Source: Pelotomaculum_B sp964543575
Lineage (GTDB): Bacteria > Bacillota > Desulfotomaculia > Desulfotomaculales > Pelotomaculaceae
Assembly (NCBI GenBank): GCA_964543575.1
Contig: CAZIYV010000017.1
Span: 1 to 35,585 of the forward strand
Reading direction: 5' to 3'
Length of the DNA stretch: 35,585 bases
In this document: in pieces, positions 15,923-24,926 of the stretch
Layout of the letters: every line of letters starts with the position of its first letter
How positions within the stretch are numbered: the stretch's first letter is position 1
Notes under the pieces: model-generated
The model's database searches: none
What the model saw: only the letters and a program-made list of their open reading frames with translations
Told to the model about the DNA's origin: nothing
Translations under genes and position numbers: made by a program

Positions 15923-15945
15923 TCAAAAAGAGGTGTGTGAGGAAA

Positions 15946-16677
15946 ATGAAAAACAAGTTAATCCTGGTACTGGCAATAATTATAGGTTTAGCCGCGGCCG
16001 CCGGCATATACCTGTTTCTGGAAAACACCAGAAAGACCTACCAGGTAAACAGTGACTTTGTCAGTGTTGTAATAGCCCGGCAGCGTATACCGGCCAAAAC
16101 TCAAATTACCGCCCAAATGATCGAAATAAAAGATATCCCTGCCATATCCCTGAACTACCTGGCAGTGGTGGATACAAAAGAAGTTCTGGGCAAAACAACA
16201 AAATCTGAAATACTGCCTGGTGAACAGGTTTTAAGGGAACGGCTGGCCACTGACAGGAGTTCATCCGATGGACTTGCTTTCCAGATACCACCTGGCAAGC
16301 GGGCTGTGTCAGTCGCGGTAGACGAGGTGTCAGGAGTTGCCGGGCTGGTAAGAGCGGGTGACCGGGTGGACGTTCTGGGAACTTTTGACCTGCAGGGAGC
16401 AGCTGGTCAGGAAAAAACCAGCGCAACCTCCGTGCTAATTCAGAATGTTGATGTTCTTTCTATCGATCAGTCAGCCTCCCAGGATGCTTTAAGCAGCCAG
16501 GACAGTAAAAAAACCAGTAATTCAGCGCATACCATTACCCTGTCAGTGACACCCGAGCAAGCCGAACCTCTGGTTCTATGTTCGGAAAAAGGCACTATAA
16601 GGCTGGCTCTCAGGCCGGCAGCCGACCAAAATATTGTTTACGTGCCGTCAATTAAAATGCTTCAGCTAATCCGTTAG
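15946..16677 (+). CDS. cpaB: CpaB/RcpC-family pilus assembly protein (SAF domain)
   Basis: 243 residues from the ATG at 15946 (a GTG at 15937 would add three). One N-terminal membrane helix (LILVLAIIIGLAAAAGIYLF), then a SAF domain (VVIARQRIPAKTQITAQMIE, KTTKSEILPGEQVLRERL) and the RcpC-like region IPPGKRAVSVAVDEVSGVAG with RAGDRVDVLGTF. In Gram-negative Tad systems CpaB works with the secretin; no secretin is present here, so in this organism it must act between membrane and cell wall. Confidence 0.9.
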   Translation: MKNKLILVLAIIIGLAAAAGIYLFLENTRKTYQVNSDFVSVVIARQRIPAKTQITAQMIEIKDIPAISLNYLAVVDTKEVLGKTTKSEILPGEQVLRERLATDRSSSDGLAFQIPPGKRAVSVAVDEVSGVAGLVRAGDRVDVLGTFDLQGAAGQEKTSATSVLIQNVDVLSIDQSASQDALSSQDSKKTSNSAHTITLSVTPEQAEPLVLCSEKGTIRLALRPAADQNIVYVPSIKMLQLIR

Positions 16678-16696
16678 TTCCCAAGGAGGTTTTAAA

Positions 16697-17920
16697 ATGA
16701 GCCAGACCAGCGTGCTTGTAGTAGATGACATTGCCAATATGCGTGAGGATATTAAACGCCTGCTTTATTTCGAGGAAGACATTGATGTGGTGGGTGAAGC
16801 CGCGGATGGAAAAGAAGCGGTCCGACTGGTGGAGAACCTTAAGCCGGACGTGGTGTTAATGGATATCAACATGCCCGGCATGGACGGGATCATGGCATCA
16901 GAGGTTATTGCCAACAAGATGCCCGATACGGCCATAGTGATCATCTCCATCCAGGGAGAGCCGGAATATCTTAGAAAGGCCATGGCCGCCGGGGCCAGGG
17001 ACTACCTGGTTAAGCCTTTTAGCGGCAGCGACCTGGCCGAAACCATACGCCGGGCCAGCAAGTCATATAAAATGCGCACAGCCCGGACCACCCTGCCGCC
17101 TACTGTGACGACAGTGTCTCAGCCGGTACATACCTGCAAAATGATAGTTGTTTTTTCCAGTAAAGGGGGCGTCGGTAAAACCACCTTATCCTGCAACCTG
17201 GCAGTATGCCTGGCCCAGGAAAACAGAAAAAAAGTGGCGCTTGTCGATTTAAACCTGCAGGGCGGAGATGTGGCGGTGATGCTCAACCTCTCCCCCAGAG
17301 GCAGCATCGCTGAACTGGTATTGGAGGAGGACCTGAAGGAATATTCCCTGGTAAACACCTACCTTGTCCCGCACCTGTCGGGCTTAAAGGTTCTTCCAGC
17401 CCCCCTTAGTCCGGAGCAGGCTGAAGTTATCACGGCAGATCATGTTGAAGGCATATTGAAACTCTTAAAAAGTAATTATGATTATGTTATCATAGACACT
17501 TCCCCACTTTTTAATGACTTGAATCTTGTTGCCATGGAAGCGGCTGATGATATTTTGTTAACCTGCACCAGGGATCTGCCGGCCATTAGACATACCAAGA
17601 CCGATATGGAGGTCCTGGAATCCCTGAACCTGTCCGGAAAAGTAAAACTTATTTTAAACCAGTCCACGCTGGACTATGGGATCAAGATTTCAGACCTGGA
17701 AAAAAGTTTTAACGCCGCTCCCGCCGCCCTCCTGCCGTATGATGAAAAGATAGTCCTTTCCTCAATTAATAAAGGACATCCTTTTGTCATGACCCAGACC
17801 AACAGTAAAATTACACAGAGCATAAAAAATCTGGTCAGAGAAATTGATATACCATCAGCCGGCGCCACAACCGTAGCGGCAGCTAAGAAATCGTTTATAG
17901 GTAAATTCTTCAGCTTATAA
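16697..17920 (+). CDS. tadZ: TadZ/CpaE-like protein: receiver domain fused to ParA/MinD-type ATPase
   Basis: 407 residues; localises the Tad machine in known systems. Residues 1-125 form a complete receiver domain: Asp10, Asp11, phospho-acceptor Asp56 (VVLMDINMPG), a Ser in IISIQG and Lys in YLVKPF. After a Thr/Pro linker, the ATPase domain starts at about residue 150 with the deviant Walker A motif SSKGGVGKTT and the VALVDLNLQGG and YVIIDTSP motifs. Many TadZ proteins have an atypical receiver lacking the phospho-Asp; this one looks able to be phosphorylated. AAGGAGG lies 9 bases before the ATG. Confidence 0.92.
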   Translation: MSQTSVLVVDDIANMREDIKRLLYFEEDIDVVGEAADGKEAVRLVENLKPDVVLMDINMPGMDGIMASEVIANKMPDTAIVIISIQGEPEYLRKAMAAGARDYLVKPFSGSDLAETIRRASKSYKMRTARTTLPPTVTTVSQPVHTCKMIVVFSSKGGVGKTTLSCNLAVCLAQENRKKVALVDLNLQGGDVAVMLNLSPRGSIAELVLEEDLKEYSLVNTYLVPHLSGLKVLPAPLSPEQAEVITADHVEGILKLLKSNYDYVIIDTSPLFNDLNLVAMEAADDILLTCTRDLPAIRHTKTDMEVLESLNLSGKVKLILNQSTLDYGIKISDLEKSFNAAPAALLPYDEKIVLSSINKGHPFVMTQTNSKITQSIKNLVREIDIPSAGATTVAAAKKSFIGKFFSL

Positions 17921-17935
17921 GAGGTGACAGCAGAG

Positions 17936-19276
17936 ATGTCCTTATTAGCCAGGTTGGAAAAACAAAAAACAGGCGGCTCAAGCACGGGTGAAATCTCTCC
18001 CAGAAACCTGGCTCCCGCCAAAAAAGAACCTTACGAACAGTTAAAAAACAACATTCATAAAAAGATCATTGATGAGCTAAAAGACATTGTTATTGACGAA
18101 GAAAACCAGGATATACTTGCGGCTAAAATTGAAGAAATGGTCATCAAAATTTTAGACGAGGAAGGAGAGCACATATCCCGCCCCGAACGCCTCCGCATCG
18201 CCAAGGAAATCTCTGATGATTCCATTGCCTTCGGGCCGATCACTCCCCTGCTGAGAGACTCGGAAATCACAGAGGTGATGGTCAACGGCCCTGATAGTGT
18301 GTATGTTGAAAAAAACGGTAAAATAACCAAAGCCGACGTTTATTTTCGTAATAACAACCATGTCATGCACATTATTGATAAGATTGTAACACCACTGGGC
18401 AGGCGTATCGATGAAAGCATGCCCATGGTTGATGCCCGTCTGCCTGACGGGTCCAGGGTTAACGCCATTATTCCGCCACTGGCCTTAAACGGCCCGACCA
18501 TAACCATACGTAAGTTTTTCAAAGAACCTCTCAGCGTAGACGACCTGGTCAACCTGGGTACCCTGACTCCCCAAATATCAGATTTTCTGGAAGCATGTGT
18601 TAAGTCGAGGCTGAACGTTTTAGTTTCCGGGGGGACAGGCAGCGGAAAAACAACAACTCTTAACGTGCTTTCTTCATTTATTCCCGATGACGAACGGATA
18701 GTAACCATAGAGGACGCGGCTGAAATACAGTTAAGGCAGGAACACGTGATAACGCTGGAAAGCCGTCCCCCCAATATAGAAGGCAAGGGCGCGATCACAA
18801 TCCGCGATCTGGTCCGCAACGCACTGCGTATGCGTCCCGACCGGATAGTGGTTGGTGAGGTGCGCAGCGGTGAAGCACTGGACATGCTGCAAGCAATGAA
18901 CACCGGCCACGACGGCTCCCTCACCACGGGACACGCCAATTCACCGCGGGACATGCTGGCACGCCTTGAGACCATGGTCTTAATGGCTGGTATGGAACTG
19001 CCGATCAAGGCTATCAGGGAGCAGATATCTTCCGCCATAGACCTGATCATCCACCAGAGCCGGATGCGCGACGGTTCGCGCAAAATTACCCATATTACTG
19101 AAGTGCAGGGTATGGAGGGTGACATTGTCGTATTGCAAAACATTTATATGTACAACCAGAGAGGCGCCGAATCGGGTAATTTTGTCGCAACCGGGATCAG
19201 ACCAAAGTTCCTCTGGCGCCTGGAAGCCAGCGGTATAAACCTTCCCTATGAGGTTTTTGATCCTTCTATCCTATAA
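17936..19276 (+). CDS. tadA: CpaF/TadA-type secretion ATPase
   Basis: Cytoplasmic hexameric ATPase that powers pilus assembly. 446 residues from the ATG at 17936, which has GAGGTGA 8 bases upstream; a GTG at 17924 would overlap that site. Walker A is LVSGGTGSGKTTTLN (about residue 235), the Asp box IVTIEDAAEIQL, Walker B MRPDRIVVGEVRSGE, and the His box TGHDGSLTTGHANS. The N-terminal extension of about 110 residues before SEITEVMVNGPDSVYVE is normal for CpaF. No second retraction ATPase is seen. Confidence 0.96.
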   Translation: MSLLARLEKQKTGGSSTGEISPRNLAPAKKEPYEQLKNNIHKKIIDELKDIVIDEENQDILAAKIEEMVIKILDEEGEHISRPERLRIAKEISDDSIAFGPITPLLRDSEITEVMVNGPDSVYVEKNGKITKADVYFRNNNHVMHIIDKIVTPLGRRIDESMPMVDARLPDGSRVNAIIPPLALNGPTITIRKFFKEPLSVDDLVNLGTLTPQISDFLEACVKSRLNVLVSGGTGSGKTTTLNVLSSFIPDDERIVTIEDAAEIQLRQEHVITLESRPPNIEGKGAITIRDLVRNALRMRPDRIVVGEVRSGEALDMLQAMNTGHDGSLTTGHANSPRDMLARLETMVLMAGMELPIKAIREQISSAIDLIIHQSRMRDGSRKITHITEVQGMEGDIVVLQNIYMYNQRGAESGNFVATGIRPKFLWRLEASGINLPYEVFDPSIL

Positions 19277-19296
19277 GATTTCTGGAGGTTTTAATT

Positions 19297-20268
19297 TTGA
19301 GTATCACAACTATTTCAATACTTACATTCCTGACAGTCATTCTGCTTTTGCTTGGTATACAGCAGTTAAAAGCCGGTGAAGAGAAAATAATCTCCAACCG
19401 GATGGATTCTATTTTTAGCGACAGGATGCGCGGCATGCTGGAAAAGGTAAAAAACAGAAAAGCCAAAACCCAGGCAGGGCACAAAGTATTGGAACTGGCA
19501 GGCAGGCTTTTTACCGCCAGAAAAATTGCCACAAAGGCAGAAACTGAGCTGGCCAGAGCTGATATACCCCTCAAGGGCGAGGAATTTTTAGGCCTGGTCC
19601 TTATATTAACTGTTGGCGGCGGTCTGTTATTCGCTTTGATTTCCGGCAGTGTGCTGTTTGGCCTCATAGCGGCTGTGCTGGGCGGTTACTTACCTTATTT
19701 CGGCCTTAAGGCGGCAAAGTTAAAAAGATTGGCAAAATTCAACGGACAGATAGGCGATGCCCTCGTGATCATGGCCAACTCCCTGCGCTCTGGATTTAGC
19801 TTTCTGCAAGCCATGGATATGGTGCGCAAGGAAATACCAAATCCGATAGCCAAGGAATTCGGTATGACGCTGCAGGAAATGACCTGGGGCACGCATACTG
19901 AAGAAGCTCTTAATAATATGGTCGCCCGCGTTTGCAGCGAAGACCTTGAGCTTGTTGTCACCGCGGTTATAATCCAGCGTCAGGTTGGCGGCAACCTTGC
20001 TGAAGTGCTGGATAATATCGCCGGCACAATCCGGGAAAGGATCCGGATCAAGGGTGAAATCCGGACTCTGACCGCCCAGGGCAGGATTTCCGGGCTGATT
20101 ATCGGCCTGCTGCCTATAGTGTTGACAACCATTATCTACCTGTTGAATCCTGAATATATAAAGCTGCTCTTTACGAGCAAAGCTGGCTTAATCATGGTTT
20201 TCTACGCGATTATGTCCCAAATCCTGGGGCTTGCCATAATTAAAAAGATTGTCAATATTCCGGTTTAG
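19297..20268 (+). CDS. tadB: TadB-like inner-membrane platform protein
   Basis: 323 residues, type II secretion F domain family. Starts at a TTG with GGAGG 9 bases upstream. Membrane segments lie at about residues 3-22, 100-140 (paired) and two at the C-terminus; the GspF domain (residues about 150-280) has NSLRSGFSFLQAMDMVRKE and VARVCSEDLELVVTAVIIQR. Partner of the TadC-like protein just downstream; together they form the membrane platform driven by the ATPase. Confidence 0.92.
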   Translation: MSITTISILTFLTVILLLLGIQQLKAGEEKIISNRMDSIFSDRMRGMLEKVKNRKAKTQAGHKVLELAGRLFTARKIATKAETELARADIPLKGEEFLGLVLILTVGGGLLFALISGSVLFGLIAAVLGGYLPYFGLKAAKLKRLAKFNGQIGDALVIMANSLRSGFSFLQAMDMVRKEIPNPIAKEFGMTLQEMTWGTHTEEALNNMVARVCSEDLELVVTAVIIQRQVGGNLAEVLDNIAGTIRERIRIKGEIRTLTAQGRISGLIIGLLPIVLTTIIYLLNPEYIKLLFTSKAGLIMVFYAIMSQILGLAIIKKIVNIPV

Positions 20269-20279
20269 GGGGGCTGCTC

Positions 20280-21200
20280 TTGCTAGAATTTATCGTTGCG
20301 ACTGTTTTTCTGGAAGCGATTTTTATAGTGCTGGTCTTTTATAATCTCAAGAACAAAGGCCGCCAGGAGGTAGAAAAAAGGGTCAATGAAGTTGTTGGCA
20401 ACCTCACCCCCACGTTTCGCGAACAGGAATTAAAAGTTCCATTTTTCCGCAGGGTGGTTAAACCAGTACTGAGCAAATTCTCCCTTCTTTTAACCAGGAT
20501 GATGCCCACTGAAAAAGAATCAGCTCTTAACCAAAAAATCATGATGGCCGGCGCAAACGAAAAAATCGCGCCCAGGGAACTCCTGGTAATAAAGTATCTG
20601 GCTTCGGCTGGAACCGCTTTTCTTCTATGGATGCTTGGCGGTCTGTTCGCTAAAAGCATCATCCAGTCAGCGCTGATGGGCGTCATTGGTCTTGGACTGG
20701 GCTGGATCTTACCTGAGTATTTTATCAATAAGAAAGCCCAGGCCAGAAAGACGGAGCTTGAAAAAGGCCTGCCGGATGTTCTGGACCTGCTGACGGTCAG
20801 TGTTGAAGCAGGCCTGGGATTTGACGGAGCCATGATGAAAGTTGTGGAAAAAACCAAAAGTGTGCTTTCCGAAGAGTTCAGGACAGCGCTGCAGGAAGTT
20901 AAAATGGGAAAACCCCGGGCGGAGGCACTGCGTGACATGTCCAACCGAACCGGAGCGGACGACCTGTCAACGTTTACCGGGTCTGTAATCCTGGCCGATC
21001 AGCTGGGCATCAGCATTGGTAACATTTTGCGCCTGCAATCCGAGCAGATCAGGCAAAAACGCCGCCAGCGGGCGGAAGAAATGGCGCTAAAGGCGCCTGT
21101 CAAGATCTTGATTCCTCTAATCATGTTTATTTTTCCGGCCATATTCGTGGTTCTCTTAGGCCCCGCGATCATACAAATCGCCGAAGTTTTTCTAAAATAA
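20280..21200 (+). CDS. tadC: TadC-like inner-membrane platform protein
   Basis: 306 residues, second GspF-family protein. TTG start at 20280 with GGGGGG 6 bases upstream, 11 bases after tadB. One membrane helix at the N-terminus, a pair in the middle (about residues 105-145) and a C-terminal hydrophobic end. The GspF domain has LPDVLDLLTVSVEAGLGFDG and ILADQLGISIGNILRLQSEQ, typical of TadC. Confidence 0.92.
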   Translation: MLEFIVATVFLEAIFIVLVFYNLKNKGRQEVEKRVNEVVGNLTPTFREQELKVPFFRRVVKPVLSKFSLLLTRMMPTEKESALNQKIMMAGANEKIAPRELLVIKYLASAGTAFLLWMLGGLFAKSIIQSALMGVIGLGLGWILPEYFINKKAQARKTELEKGLPDVLDLLTVSVEAGLGFDGAMMKVVEKTKSVLSEEFRTALQEVKMGKPRAEALRDMSNRTGADDLSTFTGSVILADQLGISIGNILRLQSEQIRQKRRQRAEEMALKAPVKILIPLIMFIFPAIFVVLLGPAIIQIAEVFLK

Positions 21201-21220
21201 ATTTTGCCCGGAGTAGGATT

Positions 21221-21571
21221 ATGCAGCTAATAAACAAAACAAATGGAACCATACTGGCAGACAATGTGGAGATCGCCGGCAATTTCATGAAACGACTGAA
21301 GGGCATGATGGGAAGACCCGGCCTAAATAAAGGAGAAGCCATGCTCCTCTACCCCTGCAACTCTATTCATACCTTTTTTATGAATTTTCCCATTGATGCC
21401 CTTTTCATTGATCGAAACGCAATTGTCTTAAAAATTATTGAGAACATGAAACCATATAAAATTAGCCCCGTGATCAAAAAGTCATACATGGTGATTGAAC
21501 TTCCCGCCGGCTGCCTCTCCTCTACCGGAACCACCGCGGGCCACCACCTTGAAATTATCATGAGCAAATAA
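21221..21571 (+). CDS. DUF192-family protein in the Tad operon
   Basis: 116 residues covering one DUF192 domain: FMKRLKGMMGRPGLNKGEAM, then CNSIHTFFMNFPIDALFID and VIELPAGCLSSTG. The domain's function is not established. It follows tadC by 20 bases and precedes the receptor-like gene by 14, so it is co-transcribed. DUF192 genes do occur near Tad genes in other bacteria, suggesting an accessory role, but that is association only. No signal peptide, so cytoplasmic. Confidence 0.85.
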   Translation: MQLINKTNGTILADNVEIAGNFMKRLKGMMGRPGLNKGEAMLLYPCNSIHTFFMNFPIDALFIDRNAIVLKIIENMKPYKISPVIKKSYMVIELPAGCLSSTGTTAGHHLEIIMSK

Positions 21572-21585
21572 GGAGGTAGTAAGAA

Positions 21586-23271
21586 TTGAGATTAAAATTA
21601 CCAGGCAGTTTCAGTTTTCAGAGAAAAAGACTTTCCGTAACAACAAAAATCGCGGTTGCTTTATGCCTACTGATAACATTTTTAATGTCCGCGCTGGGCA
21701 CATCGTTCTTTATACGGGAGCGGGTATTTTTTGAAAAGGAATTTCAGGAGAAAGGCTGGACTATCGTACATACCCTACTTCAATTTACCGGCAGTTATTT
21801 TCAGAACGGGGATGCTCAAACCATGAAGATCCTGGTTAGGAAAGCAGCCTCGTACCAGGATGTCAGTTACGTAATGTTCCTTGACGCCAACGGCAAAGTG
21901 ATCGCCAGCACCGATGAAGCGCAGGTGGGTTCAATAATTAATGACGAATCAACAAAACAGACTCTGGCCGCCAATGTAGAAGCGGTTAAGATTCATAAAA
22001 ACGAACAGGGGCAGCAGGACGCACTTGATTTCTTTACCCCTGTTTCCACCAGCGTGGACGGCAGTCCCAAAGGCTACCTGCGTCTGGGTCTCAGTCTCGC
22101 AAATTTAAACAAGTTTTCCAGAGACACCGTGCTGAATATTGTATTCACCTGTTTGGCCGCTGTCATAGCAGGCATTTTCCTATCATCTCTCATAACCAAA
22201 AAAATTCTCATGAAACCGCTGTCAGATTTGTTAGCAGCGACTGAAAAGCTTGCCACCGGAGATTTTACATATAAAGTTCCCATACATTACAAGGATGAGC
22301 TAGGTGATCTGGCCACAGCTTTCAATACTATGAGTGTTCACCTGGCCAATCTTATCTTATCGGTAAAAACAAGTGCCGATGACATAAACAAGTCCGCGGA
22401 GCAGATGCTGGGACGACTTCGCACCTCCGATAACACCAACAGCAGGTTGTCGCAGACATTCGACTTGATGAAACAGGGCACTGAAGAACAGGTTACCCTG
22501 ATCAAACAGGCTGCGGGCCTATCGAACAGTTTGTTCGATCAGTCCCAAAAAACCATGGACTGCATTCTCCAGGTACTAAGCGAAGTAAATAAAACAGCGC
22601 AGTTGGGCGGAAGCGGTATTTCGGCCATTTCTAAAATAGCCGCGAGTATTGATAATACCAGAAATTCGCTTGAGCGTATTAAGAGTACCTTTATACAGAT
22701 GGAAGACAAAACCCCACAAATCAACAAGACCATCAACGGCTTGACAAGCCTGCTGGAAAAGAACAAGGAATGCACCGTTCAGATAGCTCTGCTGGCAGCC
22801 CGGTCCGGTGACAGGGATCTGGCGAATACAGTGGAATCTCTCCGTCAGATTTCCGAAGAGTCCTCCCGCCATGTAAGCCAGATGTCTGAAGATCTGGTGG
22901 GTATAGAGAATACCTGCGGCGCAGCAGAAAGCTCACTGGACGAGGATATCAAAATGCTGGCCGATGGGAAAGATACCGTTAAGGAAGTAAAGGAATTTAT
23001 AGAAAAGGTCCTTTATTCACTGGCGCAGAGCAAGGTAATTGTTGAAGAGGCGGCGGCGGCGGCGCACCTGCAGTCCAACAGTTTGGAAAATATCAAACAA
23101 AGCCAGATCGGTATAGTTGACAAGCTTCTTAAAACAATGAACAACAGTTCCGGCGCCGGCAGTGACACCAAACTCCAAATGGAAAGCCTGCAGTATATTG
23201 ACTCACTGGCCAAAAAGATGGTGCGCATGGTGGAAAGGTTGAATGTGCTGTCTTTGCAGTTTAAAATTTAG
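21586..23271 (+). CDS. HAMP-containing membrane receptor resembling a chemotaxis receptor, without a recognisable signalling tip
   Basis: 561 residues, TTG start with AAGGAGGT 8 bases upstream. TM1 at about residues 22-44, an extracytoplasmic Cache-like sensor (YQDVSYVMFLDANGKVIAST, FFTPVSTS) to about 182, TM2 at 183-206, then a HAMP domain (KPLSDLLAATEKLATGDFTY, YKDELGDLATAFNTM). The remaining ~300 residues are coiled coil. The invariant receptor tip (ExxNLLALNAAIEAARAGExG) is not present; the closest stretch is VQIALLAARSGDRDLANTVE (about residues 400-420), lacking most of the CheA/CheW contact residues. Probably a Tad-dedicated sensor or scaffold rather than a chemoreceptor. It converges on the cyclase gene, overlapping its stop. 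Confidence 0.82.
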   Translation: MRLKLPGSFSFQRKRLSVTTKIAVALCLLITFLMSALGTSFFIRERVFFEKEFQEKGWTIVHTLLQFTGSYFQNGDAQTMKILVRKAASYQDVSYVMFLDANGKVIASTDEAQVGSIINDESTKQTLAANVEAVKIHKNEQGQQDALDFFTPVSTSVDGSPKGYLRLGLSLANLNKFSRDTVLNIVFTCLAAVIAGIFLSSLITKKILMKPLSDLLAATEKLATGDFTYKVPIHYKDELGDLATAFNTMSVHLANLILSVKTSADDINKSAEQMLGRLRTSDNTNSRLSQTFDLMKQGTEEQVTLIKQAAGLSNSLFDQSQKTMDCILQVLSEVNKTAQLGGSGISAISKIAASIDNTRNSLERIKSTFIQMEDKTPQINKTINGLTSLLEKNKECTVQIALLAARSGDRDLANTVESLRQISEESSRHVSQMSEDLVGIENTCGAAESSLDEDIKMLADGKDTVKEVKEFIEKVLYSLAQSKVIVEEAAAAAHLQSNSLENIKQSQIGIVDKLLKTMNNSSGAGSDTKLQMESLQYIDSLAKKMVRMVERLNVLSLQFKI

Positions 23272-24926
23272 TTGGCAGATACTACACAGTTGCGGCCATT
23301 TGTCTTAGCCCTGTAAAGCGCTTTGTCCGCTCTTGTCAGTAAATCCTCTAAAGTTTTTTCAAGGGGGAGCTCTTCGGCCGACCAATCATTTATACTAATA
23401 AGACCTATACTAAGAGTAACGCACAGATAATACTGGTCTATCCTGGTTGAATGATTCTCTACGGTGACCCTGATTTTTTCCGCTAAAGACAGCGCGCCTA
23501 TCCTGTCTGTGTGCGGCGCATATATTATAAACTCTTCGCCCCCAAATCTGGACATAATGTCCGACCGGCGAAGAATTTTTTTCACCGCGCTCACCACGCT
23601 CCTGAGAACATCATCACCTACCAGGTGACCGTAGGTGTCGTTAATAAGCTTAAACTTATCAATATCCAGAATCATAATGGAAAAAGGTATCTTATAACGG
23701 AAGGCGACAGCAATTTCGTCTGTCATATGCCCGAGCATGTACCGCCTGTTATAGCAGTTGGTAAGTTCATCTGTTATAGACATCTGCTTTAGCTTCTGGT
23801 TAGCGTTGTGCAGCTCCTCCTGTACCATCAACAATTCTTTGTTTTGTTCCAGTAGAATCAGATTTTTATCCCGTATTTTATCAAGTAAACTATGGATTTC
23901 TGTTATGTCATTTAAAGTTATAATCCTGCCCAGGAATTTACTTTTATTATCGGTTACCGGTGCTACATTGATTGAGACATGTCTGATTTGTCCATCCTGA
24001 TGTTTTATTTCGGTCTGCCATGTTCTTGTTTTGCCGGTATCATACTCTTCTATAAATGCTTCCTTTAAATTGCCTTCTGAAAGGTCAAGAAGAGTCCTTA
24101 TATCGAAAATCTGTCCCGTCTGGGTTTTGATAAATTTTGTCGCGCTCGCGTTAATATCCAGGACTATTTCATCCCTGTCCAGCACGATCATGCCGGTGTC
24201 TATACTGTCTATTACTTCACGCTGGGCCGCGTTAATAATTCTGAACAAATCGTACTTGTGAATTGAGATTACAAAACAAATAGCTGAAATTGCTATGCCC
24301 AGAGAAGTTAACCCCGGCACTATTACCTTTGTATAAGGGTAAATAATCACATTAAGCAGCACATCAAAAACAGAAAAGAAGAGTAAAAGTAAAATGCCTC
24401 TGATACAAAGAGACAACTGTTTTTTCATATTGCCATCAGAAAGCAATTTCACCGTGCGCTGCATTAAACTTGTTGATAATATCAGATAAAAAAGACCGGA
24501 AATGGCAAATACCCAGAATAATGGACCATAAGTACGCACCGTCCACCCGTAATCGGATGGTCTGGTAAATAAATAATGCCAGGGATTGGTGGTAACCAGT
24601 ATAGCGCTGAGGACAGACGGAATCGCGGACAGGTATAGGGTTAATCTTTTTATTTCATCAATCTTCTTGGTCAGGACCAGTGCAAATATCAGCCAGCCAA
24701 AACCCAGAAAACAGAGACCGGCAAAAGCTAAATTTAAAAATACCCACTGAAACCGTTGATCCGGAACTATGTGCATTAAAAAGTGGCTTAATGGCCAGAT
24801 CATCATCAAGGAGTGAAAGGCCAGATATACTTTGTGAAGAATTGTAATGTTGTTTACCACCAGCACATATACGAAAAGCAAAAGTAAAAAAAGAAACAGA
24901 TAGGAGTCAATCCAGTCCGGCTGCAT
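23268..24926 (-). CDS. membrane diguanylate cyclase: 7TM-type sensor, PAS and GGDEF domains
   Basis: 552 residues from the ATG at 24926, which has AGGA about 11 bases upstream; a GTG at 24998 would add 24 residues. About seven membrane helices fill residues 5-215 (7TM histidine-kinase-type sensor region). A PAS domain follows (IDSIDTGMIVLDRDEIVLDI, about residue 240 on), then a short coiled coil and the GGDEF domain from about 385 (SITDELTNCYNRRYML). The active site is RFGGEEF, and five residues before it stands RRSD, an intact RxxD inhibitory site. It should make c-di-GMP and be feedback inhibited. Stop codons overlap the receptor gene on the other strand. Confidence 0.92.
   Translation of the reverse strand: MQPDWIDSYLFLFLLLLFVYVLVVNNITILHKVYLAFHSLMMIWPLSHFLMHIVPDQRFQWVFLNLAFAGLCFLGFGWLIFALVLTKKIDEIKRLTLYLSAIPSVLSAILVTTNPWHYLFTRPSDYGWTVRTYGPLFWVFAISGLFYLILSTSLMQRTVKLLSDGNMKKQLSLCIRGILLLLFFSVFDVLLNVIIYPYTKVIVPGLTSLGIAISAICFVISIHKYDLFRIINAAQREVIDSIDTGMIVLDRDEIVLDINASATKFIKTQTGQIFDIRTLLDLSEGNLKEAFIEEYDTGKTRTWQTEIKHQDGQIRHVSINVAPVTDNKSKFLGRIITLNDITEIHSLLDKIRDKNLILLEQNKELLMVQEELHNANQKLKQMSITDELTNCYNRRYMLGHMTDEIAVAFRYKIPFSIMILDIDKFKLINDTYGHLVGDDVLRSVVSAVKKILRRSDIMSRFGGEEFIIYAPHTDRIGALSLAEKIRVTVENHSTRIDQYYLCVTLSIGLISINDWSAEELPLEKTLEDLLTRADKALYRAKTNGRNCVVSAN

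Noticed and set aside
18340..19143. A 267-residue open frame on the minus strand
   Set aside because: It lies wholly inside the CpaF-type ATPase gene, has Arg/Ser-rich composition typical of antisense frames, no ribosome site and no family features.
20339..20944. A 201-residue minus-strand frame
   Set aside because: Antisense shadow of the TadC-like gene, Ser/Arg-rich, no ribosome site.
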